Assembly (NCBI GenBank): GCA_009775195.1
Contig: VSPF01000085.1
Coordinates: 1-13,065, forward strand
Direction of reading: 5' to 3'
From: Muribaculaceae bacterium
Lineage (GTDB): Bacteria; Bacteroidota; Bacteroidia; Bacteroidales; Muribaculaceae
Length of the DNA: 13,065 nucleotides
The notes under the pieces were generated by a model that worked only from the letters and a program-made list of their open reading frames with translations, was not told where the DNA came from and made no database searches. Below, one piece after another: positions 1 to 6,713 of this stretch; the first letter of the stretch is position 1; every line of letters starts with the position of its first letter. The position numbers and the translations under genes were made by a program.

Positions 1-42
1 GGCGACTGATGAATAATGTGCCAATACGTTTAGCATCAACCG
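1..42 (-). pseudogene. Out-of-frame helix-turn-helix remnant of the Crp/Fnr regulator (cut by window edge)
   Basis: Minus-strand reading of 42 down to 1 gives RLMLNVLAHYSSVA without a stop. It lies in a different frame from the regulator ORF that ends at 36. It resembles the start of the Crp-type helix-turn-helix of Bacteroidota regulators, whose usual form (from memory) is like RVPLKYIASYLGIT: R, L, A and Y coincide and the other hydrophobic positions are conservative. If the 23 bp between the direct repeats at 33-46 and 56-69 are removed, this segment joins the regulator at exactly the family's usual distance after the ERYxELxxKY helix. I infer it is the displaced DNA-binding domain. The rest lies beyond the window, so the identification rests on 14 residues. 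Confidence 0.55.
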
Positions 43-69
43 ACTAACATTGGGCGCATCAACCGCCTA
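33..69. repeat. 14-bp imperfect direct repeat causing a 23-bp frameshift
   Basis: GCATCAACCGACTA at 33-46 and GCATCAACCGCCTA at 56-69 match at 13 of 14 positions, including a perfect 10-mer, with 9 bp between them. The offset of 23 bp is not a multiple of three. The repeat sits at the end of the Crp/Fnr-like ORF, and the premature TGA (36-38 on plus) lies inside the left copy. Deleting one copy plus the spacer would restore a longer, helix-turn-helix-like reading frame. This arrangement allows slipped-strand deletion or duplication. Confidence 0.75.
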
Positions 70-554
70 TACCTATTATTGTATTTAGCGATAAGTTCAT
101 CGTATCTTTCTTGCGCCGATTTGGTATAAAGGTTGATGTATCGGTTATAGGTAGTGTCGAACAGAGCGACATTGGTTTCGGCAATGATTTTGTAAAGCTG
201 CTCGTCGGACTTCATGCGTTGTCCTATATCCCTCGTCGATATGCAATAAATCTCGCAGGGAGTAACCGCAACGATTGAAACGCGAGATTTTTTGCCGTAA
301 AGAGAAAAAGGGAAATCGGCGACAAACTCACCGGCAAACTCTAAGCCGACAACGCACTCGGAGCCATCGGCTGCATATGCCACATATTTCAGTGTGCCGG
401 ACTTTATATATCCGATGTACCGTGCGACCTGGCCACGTTCGGCAAAAAACTCGTCTTTTTCATAATGACGCAACTCCCCTTCATTGACACACAGGTCACG
501 CCAAAAATTATAGTCGATATTCTCGTAATATGTGTTGAAATTAGATGTACTCAT
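36..554 (-). CDS. Crp/Fnr family transcriptional regulator, truncated before its helix-turn-helix
   Basis: The 172-residue product has the Crp-type cyclic-nucleotide-binding fold: a β-roll over about residues 25-105 (FFAERGQVARYIGYIKSGTLKYV, then GLEFAGEFVADFPFSL) and a long dimerisation helix ending in SAQERYDELIAKY near 147-159. Family members then continue for some 40-60 residues with a DNA-binding helix-turn-helix. Here the frame runs only through NNRYRRLMRPMLVG and stops. The cause appears to be a 23-bp insertion between short direct repeats (33-69), with the helix-turn-helix displaced to another frame at 1-42. The start at 554 lies about 64 nt downstream of the predicted transcription start. 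The gene follows the efflux operon in the same orientation, 184 bp after its last stop, and has its own promoter box. The effector ligand cannot be told from sequence. The product probably cannot bind DNA unless frame is restored. The family call is firm; the inactivation is inference. Confidence 0.85.
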   Translation of the reverse strand: MSTSNFNTYYENIDYNFWRDLCVNEGELRHYEKDEFFAERGQVARYIGYIKSGTLKYVAYAADGSECVVGLEFAGEFVADFPFSLYGKKSRVSIVAVTPCEIYCISTRDIGQRMKSDEQLYKIIAETNVALFDTTYNRYINLYTKSAQERYDELIAKYNNRYRRLMRPMLVG

Positions 555-624
555 TTAAAGAATTTACACATAACACCTCATATATTTCCAAAATATTGTG
601 GAGCGGTAAAAAATTCTCCGACTG

Positions 625-632
625 CAAACTTA
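625..632 (-). promoter_or_regulatory. Promoter -7 box of the Crp/Fnr-like regulator
   Basis: On the minus strand this reads TAAGTTTG followed by C, a perfect match to the Bacteroidota -7 consensus TAnnTTTG. No good -33 TTTG is seen at the expected 19-21 nt upstream. Transcription would start near 618, giving a leader of about 64 nt before the ATG at 554. The box suggests the regulator is transcribed separately from the efflux operon. Confidence 0.5.
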
Positions 633-676
633 CAAAAAATTACGATACGTCCGACGCGGAGAGGACGAAAGTGTCG

Positions 677-697
677 TGTGAGAGGAAATTTTTCACA
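677..697. promoter_or_regulatory. Inverted repeat TGTGA-N11-TCACA upstream of the regulator promoter
   Basis: TGTGA (677-681) and TCACA (693-697) form an inverted repeat centred about 69 bp upstream of the predicted regulator start, a position typical of an activator site. The half-sites equal those of a Crp site, but the spacer is 11 nt rather than 6, so this is not a canonical operator. It could instead be a weak hairpin behind the efflux operon. Low confidence. Confidence 0.2.
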
Positions 698-707
698 GCC
701 GATGCAA

Positions 708-733
708 ATGGTATCGATGGTGTCGGTACCATC
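708..733 (-). terminator. Possible weak hairpin terminator of the efflux operon
   Basis: Just after the outer-membrane-factor stop (739-741) the minus strand can fold as GATGGT-ACCGAC-ACCATC (733 to 716), or as the overlapping ATGGTA...TACCAT (732 to 708). The second form is followed by only TTG rather than a U-tract. It could slow or end transcription, but it is not a strong intrinsic terminator. Confidence 0.25.
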
Positions 734-738
734 TGATA

Positions 739-2106
739 TTACCAGCCGCCGCCGAGCGATTTGTATAGATTTATCAGGGCGAGATACTCGTCTCTGACAG
801 CATTGCTCAGACCTATCTGGGCGTCGAAGTAGCGTCGCTGGGCATCGAGCACGTCGATATAGTTTATCACGCCCATACCATATTGCATATATGCCAGTTG
901 GGCATACTTACGGGCGGCCTCGAGTAATTCGCGGCGGCGTTCGGTAGTCTGCTTTATGAGACGGAAGGTGACTGCGGCATTGTCTACTTCCTGGAAAGCC
1001 TTCAATACTTTTTGCTCGTAATTGAGCCGGTTCTGCTCATAAGCTGCGATTGAAGCCTTATAGCGGCGTTTGTTGCGGCCGAAATCGAGAATTGTACCGG
1101 TAATCTGACCTACGACATAGGTAAACGGTGATTTGAAAAATCCCGACAACTCATCATTCTCCAATCCGCCCGTGAGCCCGATTCTCAAACGAGGGAAGCG
1201 GTCGGCGTATGTGACGCCTACATTGGCCATCGACGCGGCAAGCGATGCCTCGGCCGAGCGCAAGTCGGGACGCCTCTGTAGCAACGACGACGGCAGGCCG
1301 ACCGGGAAGTCCTGGCGGATAGGCTCGTTGAGCGACAGCTTGCCACGGGCAATCTCCTGACCCGGATAACGGCCAAGGAGAAGTGCAATCGCATTTTTCT
1401 GCACCTCTATTTGACGCTCGAGACCCGGTATGAGGGCTGCGGTAGAGGCATATTCGACCTGTGCCTGCTGATACACCGTCTCAGGAGTCAGGCCTCCCTC
1501 AAAACGCAGCTTGGCCTTTTTAAGGTTTTCCTCTCGGGTAAACAATGTGCGCCGCACGATTGCGATTTCATTGTCGAGGGCGAGCAGATTGACATACGCA
1601 CTTGCCATCTCTGATACGAGTGTAATCTGCATGGCTCGCATGTCTTCGACACTGGCGCGATATTCGGCCTCGCCCTTGCGACGCGACCATTTAAGACCGC
1701 CCCACAGGTCGACTTCCCACGACAAGGTGGCTTTGAGGCTAAACTCGGGCTGGTCGCTGTGCGGCTCTCCGTGATAGTCGTTTGTTTCGTGGTCGGCCAG
1801 GCCGAGACCGCTGACCGTAGGCGCATAATTGAGCTTCTGCACCCCGTAGAGCTGCCTCATCTGCTCTACCCTGGCTGCGGCGGCGAGGAAATCGCGATTG
1901 TGTTCGAGAGCCTCTTTTATCAGACCTACCATGGTCGAGTCGCTATAGAAACGCCACCACTCCATATCTGCGAGGGTGATGCTGTCGGCAGCATTGCCGG
2001 CAAGCGCCACCGGCAAATCGAGCTGCGGTTTACGGCAGTTCTTCACCCCCGAGCACGAGGCAAGAACCATTACAGCCAAAATATAGAAAAATATACGAGG
2101 TTTCAT
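739..2106 (-). CDS. Outer-membrane factor lipoprotein of RND efflux system (NodT/OprM-like)
   Basis: The 455-residue protein belongs to the TolC-like outer-membrane efflux family, whose trimers form a β-barrel in the outer membrane and a long α-helical tunnel in the periplasm. The N-terminus is a lipoprotein signal peptide ending in LASC, with the lipidated cysteine at residue 18. Two OEP repeats follow. SWEVDLWG at 129-136 and GLPSSLLQRRPDLRSAEASLA at about 270-290 are hallmarks of the NodT subfamily, and the length is normal. The start at 2106 overlaps the RND pump stop by 4 bp (ATGA), indicating translational coupling. It is the last gene of a three-gene operon and would supply the exit duct for the pump. 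The exported substrate cannot be deduced. Confidence 0.93.
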   Translation of the reverse strand: MKPRIFFYILAVMVLASCSGVKNCRKPQLDLPVALAGNAADSITLADMEWWRFYSDSTMVGLIKEALEHNRDFLAAAARVEQMRQLYGVQKLNYAPTVSGLGLADHETNDYHGEPHSDQPEFSLKATLSWEVDLWGGLKWSRRKGEAEYRASVEDMRAMQITLVSEMASAYVNLLALDNEIAIVRRTLFTREENLKKAKLRFEGGLTPETVYQQAQVEYASTAALIPGLERQIEVQKNAIALLLGRYPGQEIARGKLSLNEPIRQDFPVGLPSSLLQRRPDLRSAEASLAASMANVGVTYADRFPRLRIGLTGGLENDELSGFFKSPFTYVVGQITGTILDFGRNKRRYKASIAAYEQNRLNYEQKVLKAFQEVDNAAVTFRLIKQTTERRRELLEAARKYAQLAYMQYGMGVINYIDVLDAQRRYFDAQIGLSNAVRDEYLALINLYKSLGGGW

Positions 2107-5100
2107 TTTCTTGATAGTTTTTTCTTGGCCTTGTCAATCATGACAAAGAAGAATGGAACAAACACAATACCGACTGTGACTGCCACGAGCATACCGAAGA
2201 ACACGCCCGTGCCGATGTCGCGACGCGCGGCGGAGCCGGGGCCGGTGGCGAATACAAGCGGCAGCAGGCCGAGCATAAACGCCAAAGAAGTCATGAGCAG
2301 CGGTCTGAAGCGCAAGCGCGCTGCCGTGAGTGCCGCATGTACGGCATCGACACCCTTGTCGGTTTCCTCTTTGGCAAACTCGACAATAAGAATGGCGTTT
2401 TTAGCCACAAGACCCACGAGCATCACGAGGCCGATTTGAAAATACACGTTGTTTTCAAGGCCGCACAATGCTATACCGAGGTAGGCGCCAACGCCGGCGA
2501 CAGGCAACGACAGGATGACGGCAAGGGGTACTGTCCAGCTCTCGTACAAGGCAGCGAGGAAGAGAAAGACAAACAGGAAGGCCAGGCCGAGCACAACGGC
2601 AGTGTTGCCCGAGTTGTGTTTCTGCTGATACGACAAGCCGGCCCATTCAACGCCTATATTTTCAGGCAGATGCTCACGCACGATTTGCTCGAGTTTAGCC
2701 ATGGCCTGGCCGGTGCTGTATCCACTTGCAGCCTCGCCCGATATCGTGGCCGAATTAAACATGTTGAAACGTTTGACCGACCCCGGGCCCGACGTATAGC
2801 GGCTCGTGCCAAGCGAACTAATAGGCACCATGGTGCCGTCGGCACTGCGGACAAAGAATAGGTTTAAATCCTGCCTCCCCTGACGGTACGGAGCCTCGGC
2901 CTGGATATACACACGGTAGATGCGGTTGAACATATTGAAATCGTTGACATATACCGAGCCGGTAAAGGCCTTCATGGTCGAGAATATATCGCTCATAGGT
3001 ATGCCCTGCAGTTTCGCCTTGTCGCGGTCGACATCGAAAAAGAGCTGGGGTATGTCGCTCAGGCGCGAAGATGACAAGCCCGAAAACTCGGGACATGCGT
3101 CGGCATAATAACGCAAGGTGTCGACTGCGCGCGCAAGGTCGGCATTGGTTGCGTCGCCCCTTGCCTCGAGAACCATCTCGAAGCCGCCCGACGAGCCAAG
3201 GCCCGGTATGACAGAGGGCGAAAAGAAATACACTTTAGCCTCGGGATACTGCGACAGCTCGGCCGACACCCTTTCGCGCAATTCGGCCAGAGAGTTATTA
3301 CCACGTTCGCCGGCCGGTTTGAGTATCACGGTAAGTTGCGCATGAGCCTGGTTGGTGCCGGTGCGAGGAGACGAGCCGTTGACACTCAGCACGTACTCGA
3401 CGTCCTTGTCGGCAAGGAGGAAAGCCATGGCGCGGTCTACGACCTCGCGGGTTCGCTCGATTGTCGCACCCTCGGGCAGTTCGAGCTCGACGGTAAAATA
3501 TCCCTGGTCTTCGGGCGACATGAAACTCGTAGGCACAAGGCGGTTGCAGACAAATATTAAGACTATCGCCATTCCGAACGCTGCCAGCATACGGCGCGGA
3601 TGGTGCAACGACCGGCCCACCATGCGGCAATAGAAGTGATTGCCCCGCATCAGCCAGTAGTTTATAAGCCTGAAGAACCTGCGTTTGCGTTTACGGCCCT
3701 GCGGACGCAGCAATCGCGCACACATAACAGGGGACAAGGTAAGGGCCACGATGGTCGATATTATCACGCTCACGGCGATGGTAACTGTGAACTGCCTATA
3801 TAGCTGCCCGGTGATGCCCGGCAAAAAGCTGACAGGCACAAACACCGCGCAGAGCACAAGCGACATGGCAATCAGTGCATTGCTAAGGCCCGACATCGCA
3901 CGCCGCGTAGCCTCGGGGGCGTCGACATGCTCGCGTTCCATAATTCGGTCTACATTCTCGACCACTACTATAGCGTCGTCAACCACTATGCCTATCGCGA
4001 GTATAAGGCCCAAGAGCGTCAGCATATTGAGCGAGAAGCCAAAAATCAGCATCACGCCGAATGTACCGATTAGCGATATGGGCACCGCTATTATAGGTAT
4101 AAGCGTGGCACGCCAGTTCTGCAACGACAGGAACACCACAAGTATCACCAGCAGCAGGGCCTCGAAGAAGGTGCGGTACACATGGTGGATAGACTCCGAT
4201 ATATAAGTCGTCATGTCGAACGGTATTTCATACCTCAGCCCCTCGGGGAATCCTTTGGCAATCTCGTCCATTGTAGACTTGACCTGTTCGGCCACGTCCA
4301 TAGCGTTTGAGCCGGGAAGCATGCCTATTTCGAGCACGGCGGCATTCCCACCATTGATACCGCTCTCGGTGCTATAACTCGAAGCCTCGAGACTGACACG
4401 CGCCACATCTTTAAGACGGATTATAGAACCATTGGCATTGGCGCGTATGACGATATCTTCAAACTCTCCCACGCTCGACAGTCGCCCACGGGCAATGATT
4501 GGCACCGTCATGTCGACCCCGTCCATAGGTGCCTGGCCGAGTACGCCGGCAGCCGACTCGCGGTTTTGGTCCTTGAGCGCGTTCTGTATATCTTTCACGG
4601 TCAGTCCCATGTCGGCCAGCTTGTCGGGCTGCACGAAAATCTGCATGGCATAATAGCGGCTACCGACATTACGAATCGAGCCCACACCGGGCACGCGCCG
4701 CAATGGGTCGAGAACATTGAGCGTGGCATAGTTCGACAGGTAGATTTCATCGAACTTGGGGTCAGATGACAGCAAGGTTATAGTCATCAGCTTGCTTGCC
4801 GTTTCTTTCTCGACGCTTATACCGTTCTGCACTACCTCGGCAGGCAGGCGGCCCTCGGCCTTCTTGACGCGGTTCTGTATGTCTACGGCCGCCAGCTCGG
4901 GGTCGACACCTATATCAAAAGTCACCAAGGCCGAAAAACCGCCGGAATTCGAACTCGACGAACTCATATATATCATGCCCGGCGTGCCGTTGAGTTCCTG
5001 CTCTATCGGGGTGGCCACGGCCTGGGTGACGGTCATGGCATCGGCGCCCGGATAAGAGGCACTGACCCTTACTACAGGAGGAACGATACGCGGATACTGG

Positions 5101-5201
5101 TCGACTGGCAACATGGCCAGGCCGATACAGCCCAATATTGTGATTACTATCGATATGACGATAGAAAACACCGGGTGGTCAAGGAAAAAATTACGTTTCA
5201 T
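2103..5201 (-). CDS. RND multidrug efflux pump, inner-membrane permease (HAE1, AcrB-like)
   Basis: This 1032-residue proton-driven exporter has the length and layout of AcrB: an N-terminal membrane helix (about 10-30, before PVDQYPRI), a large periplasmic porter and docking loop, a membrane bundle from about 340 to 500, a second loop, and a final bundle from about 870. The proton-relay residues are present: Asp408 and Asp409 in GIVVDDAIVVVENV, Lys934 in GLVAKNAILIVEF, and Arg964 before RPLLMTS, matching AcrB D407, D408, K940 and R971. SPEDQGYF and ELPEGAT near 562-578 are typical of HAE1 rather than heavy-metal pumps. Start and stop each overlap the neighbouring operon genes by 4 bp. It should work as a trimer with the adaptor and outer-membrane factor encoded beside it. 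The pump appears intact; its substrate is unknown. Confidence 0.96.
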   Translation of the reverse strand: MKRNFFLDHPVFSIVISIVITILGCIGLAMLPVDQYPRIVPPVVRVSASYPGADAMTVTQAVATPIEQELNGTPGMIYMSSSSSNSGGFSALVTFDIGVDPELAAVDIQNRVKKAEGRLPAEVVQNGISVEKETASKLMTITLLSSDPKFDEIYLSNYATLNVLDPLRRVPGVGSIRNVGSRYYAMQIFVQPDKLADMGLTVKDIQNALKDQNRESAAGVLGQAPMDGVDMTVPIIARGRLSSVGEFEDIVIRANANGSIIRLKDVARVSLEASSYSTESGINGGNAAVLEIGMLPGSNAMDVAEQVKSTMDEIAKGFPEGLRYEIPFDMTTYISESIHHVYRTFFEALLLVILVVFLSLQNWRATLIPIIAVPISLIGTFGVMLIFGFSLNMLTLLGLILAIGIVVDDAIVVVENVDRIMEREHVDAPEATRRAMSGLSNALIAMSLVLCAVFVPVSFLPGITGQLYRQFTVTIAVSVIISTIVALTLSPVMCARLLRPQGRKRKRRFFRLINYWLMRGNHFYCRMVGRSLHHPRRMLAAFGMAIVLIFVCNRLVPTSFMSPEDQGYFTVELELPEGATIERTREVVDRAMAFLLADKDVEYVLSVNGSSPRTGTNQAHAQLTVILKPAGERGNNSLAELRERVSAELSQYPEAKVYFFSPSVIPGLGSSGGFEMVLEARGDATNADLARAVDTLRYYADACPEFSGLSSSRLSDIPQLFFDVDRDKAKLQGIPMSDIFSTMKAFTGSVYVNDFNMFNRIYRVYIQAEAPYRQGRQDLNLFFVRSADGTMVPISSLGTSRYTSGPGSVKRFNMFNSATISGEAASGYSTGQAMAKLEQIVREHLPENIGVEWAGLSYQQKHNSGNTAVVLGLAFLFVFLFLAALYESWTVPLAVILSLPVAGVGAYLGIALCGLENNVYFQIGLVMLVGLVAKNAILIVEFAKEETDKGVDAVHAALTAARLRFRPLLMTSLAFMLGLLPLVFATGPGSAARRDIGTGVFFGMLVAVTVGIVFVPFFFVMIDKAKKKLSRK

Positions 5202-6382
5202 TGCTCAATGGTCTGAGTTGTTGATGTTGAGTCAGCGGCCATGACCGGGCGTACCTTCATACCGTGGCGCAGCTTATGATAACCCTCGACCACGATGTTC
5301 TCGCCACGCGCGAGGCCGCGCTCTATTACGATATCATTGCCAATTTCGGGACCCGTCTCTACGAAACGTCGCTCGACCGCGCTGTCGGGTTTGACGATAT
5401 ACACGTAAGCCGCACCCTTCTCTATCTCGAGTGCCTTGTTGGGCACCTCGATGGCGTTAGCCCTTACATCCATGAGTACTCGCACCTTGGTAAATTCACC
5501 CGGCAGCAATATGTGCGACGGGTTTGGCATCTCGGCACGGACTGAAAATGTGCCGGTAGCAGGGTCGACGAGCGGCGAGGCAAAATCGACCAGGCCACGA
5601 TAGGGGTACGGTGAACCGTCGGCAAGTGTGACGGTTACATACGGGTTCCACTCGCGGCTGTCGTCGTGCTGGCCGAGGTTGACGTTGCGATTTTTTAAAG
5701 ACAGGTAGTCGAGAGCCGTCAACGAGAAGTCGACCAGCACGGTATCACTTTTGACAACTGTCGCCAGCAATGATTTGCCGCTCGGCCCCACAAGCGTGCC
5801 GATATCTGCACTGCGCTCCGAGATATATCCTGAAATCGGACTTGAAACAGTGGTGTAACTCAGGGTCAGGTCGGCCTGCGTCAGGTCGGCCTGGGCAACA
5901 GAAAGTTCGGCCTTCGCGCTCTCGTATGCAGCCTCGGCATTGTCGAGGTCGAGCTGCGAGGCCGCATTCTGCTCGTAGAGCGGCCTTATCCTCGCCAGGT
6001 CGCGCTCGGCCTTCTGGGCCTGCGCCTTGGCCTTGTTGAGTTGTGCACGAGCTTTCTCGGCACGTGCCTGGTAGACTTTGCGGTCGATGACAAACAGGGT
6101 CTGGCCCTTGTCGATATGCGTGCCTTCCTCGAAGTACATGCGCTCGAGGTAGCCCTCGACACGCGCACGGATTTCGACAAACTGCTGTGCGCGTATTCGC
6201 CCCACATATTCGCCATAGATATTCACATCGGCCTGATGTACGGGCTGCACCTCGACCACCGGCAATTGAACGGCGGCAGGCTTGGAACGCAGGAGGAAAT
6301 ACAGGGCCACGCCGACCGACACTAAAACGAGCGATATTATCACGGCGCTGACAATGCGCCTTTTACCTTTTCTTTCTTGCAT
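5198..6382 (-). CDS. RND efflux periplasmic adaptor (membrane fusion protein, AcrA-like)
   Basis: The 394-residue adaptor bridges the RND pump and the outer-membrane factor. A positively charged start (MQERKGKRR) precedes one membrane segment at about 10-31 that anchors it in the inner membrane. There is no lipobox cysteine, so it is not a lipoprotein like AcrA itself. The lipoyl domain is split in the usual way (about 66-100, IRARVEGYLERMYFEEG; and 172-209, SSPISGYISER) around an α-helical hairpin rich in Ala, Lys and Glu (about 101-170). β-barrel (ending near LLPGEFTKVRV) and membrane-proximal domains follow. It is the first gene of the operon and overlaps the pump gene by ATGA. The ATG at 6382 has no Shine-Dalgarno at proper distance, as is usual in Bacteroidota. 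Confidence 0.94.
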   Translation of the reverse strand: MQERKGKRRIVSAVIISLVLVSVGVALYFLLRSKPAAVQLPVVEVQPVHQADVNIYGEYVGRIRAQQFVEIRARVEGYLERMYFEEGTHIDKGQTLFVIDRKVYQARAEKARAQLNKAKAQAQKAERDLARIRPLYEQNAASQLDLDNAEAAYESAKAELSVAQADLTQADLTLSYTTVSSPISGYISERSADIGTLVGPSGKSLLATVVKSDTVLVDFSLTALDYLSLKNRNVNLGQHDDSREWNPYVTVTLADGSPYPYRGLVDFASPLVDPATGTFSVRAEMPNPSHILLPGEFTKVRVLMDVRANAIEVPNKALEIEKGAAYVYIVKPDSAVERRFVETGPEIGNDIVIERGLARGENIVVEGYHKLRHGMKVRPVMAADSTSTTQTIEQ

Positions 6383-6452
6383 AACGGAGAATTATTTCCT
6401 GATTAATCATCTATAAAACACACAGACGGTCTATTTAGTTTAACAGGCCTGC

Positions 6453-6507
6453 GCAGCGGGCAGCTGCCGGATAAGGGCGGCTGTCCCGGCTCGACCTGTC
6501 TGCAGGT
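6453..6507 (-). other. GC-rich, hairpin-forming leader of the efflux operon
   Basis: Between the predicted efflux promoter and the adaptor ATG lies a leader of about 120 nt whose first half is GC-rich, unlike the AT-rich remainder. It contains ACCTG-4 nt-CAGGT (6494-6507), a GCAGC/GCTGC hairpin (6453-6467), and a CCGGC/GCCGG pairing (6466-6470 with 6486-6490) that competes with it. The first repeat lies at the predicted transcription start and could be an operator; the others could give alternative RNA folds. I recognise no known riboswitch. Confidence 0.3.
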
Positions 6508-6508
6508 G

Positions 6509-6516
6509 CAAAATTA
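6509..6516 (-). promoter_or_regulatory. Promoter -7 box of the efflux operon
   Basis: The minus strand reads TAATTTTG followed by C, matching the Bacteroidota TAnnTTTG consensus. Transcription would start near 6502, about 120 nt before the adaptor ATG at 6382. No clear -33 TTTG is seen at the expected distance, so the promoter may be weak or activator-dependent. Confidence 0.45.
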
Positions 6517-6620
6517 GGCAAAAAATCTGAACCTCTCGTCACGTAGTGCTTGAAAAACAAGGTCTCGCCCCCGGACCGCCCGTTCCAGGCAGAAGAGATA
6601 AAAAATTTTTAGTTAAAGGC

Positions 6621-6650
6621 ATTGCATATCGCAAAAATTTCGTATCTTTG
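6621..6650 (+). promoter_or_regulatory. Promoter of the thrS-infC-rpmI-rplT operon
   Basis: ATTG at 6621-6624 and TATCTTTG at 6643-6650, separated by 18 nt, fit the Bacteroidota sigma-A promoter (-33 TTTG, -7 TAnnTTTG). The start point would be near 6657, giving a leader of about 57 nt before the thrS ATG. I see no T-box or other obvious control structure in this short leader. Confidence 0.7.
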
Positions 6651-6713
6651 CGGCGATTTTAGCCCGAGTGCGCACCCAATGCATGCGACGGCATCATTGT
6701 TAACCCATACAGC

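Noticed and set aside
1759..2439. 226-codon plus-strand ORF
   Set aside because: It spans, antisense, the junction of the outer-membrane factor and the RND pump, both clearly coding on the minus strand.
6657..6713. T-box or threonine attenuator before thrS
   Set aside because: The leader is only about 57 nt, with no run of threonine codons, no T-box sequence and no terminator hairpin.
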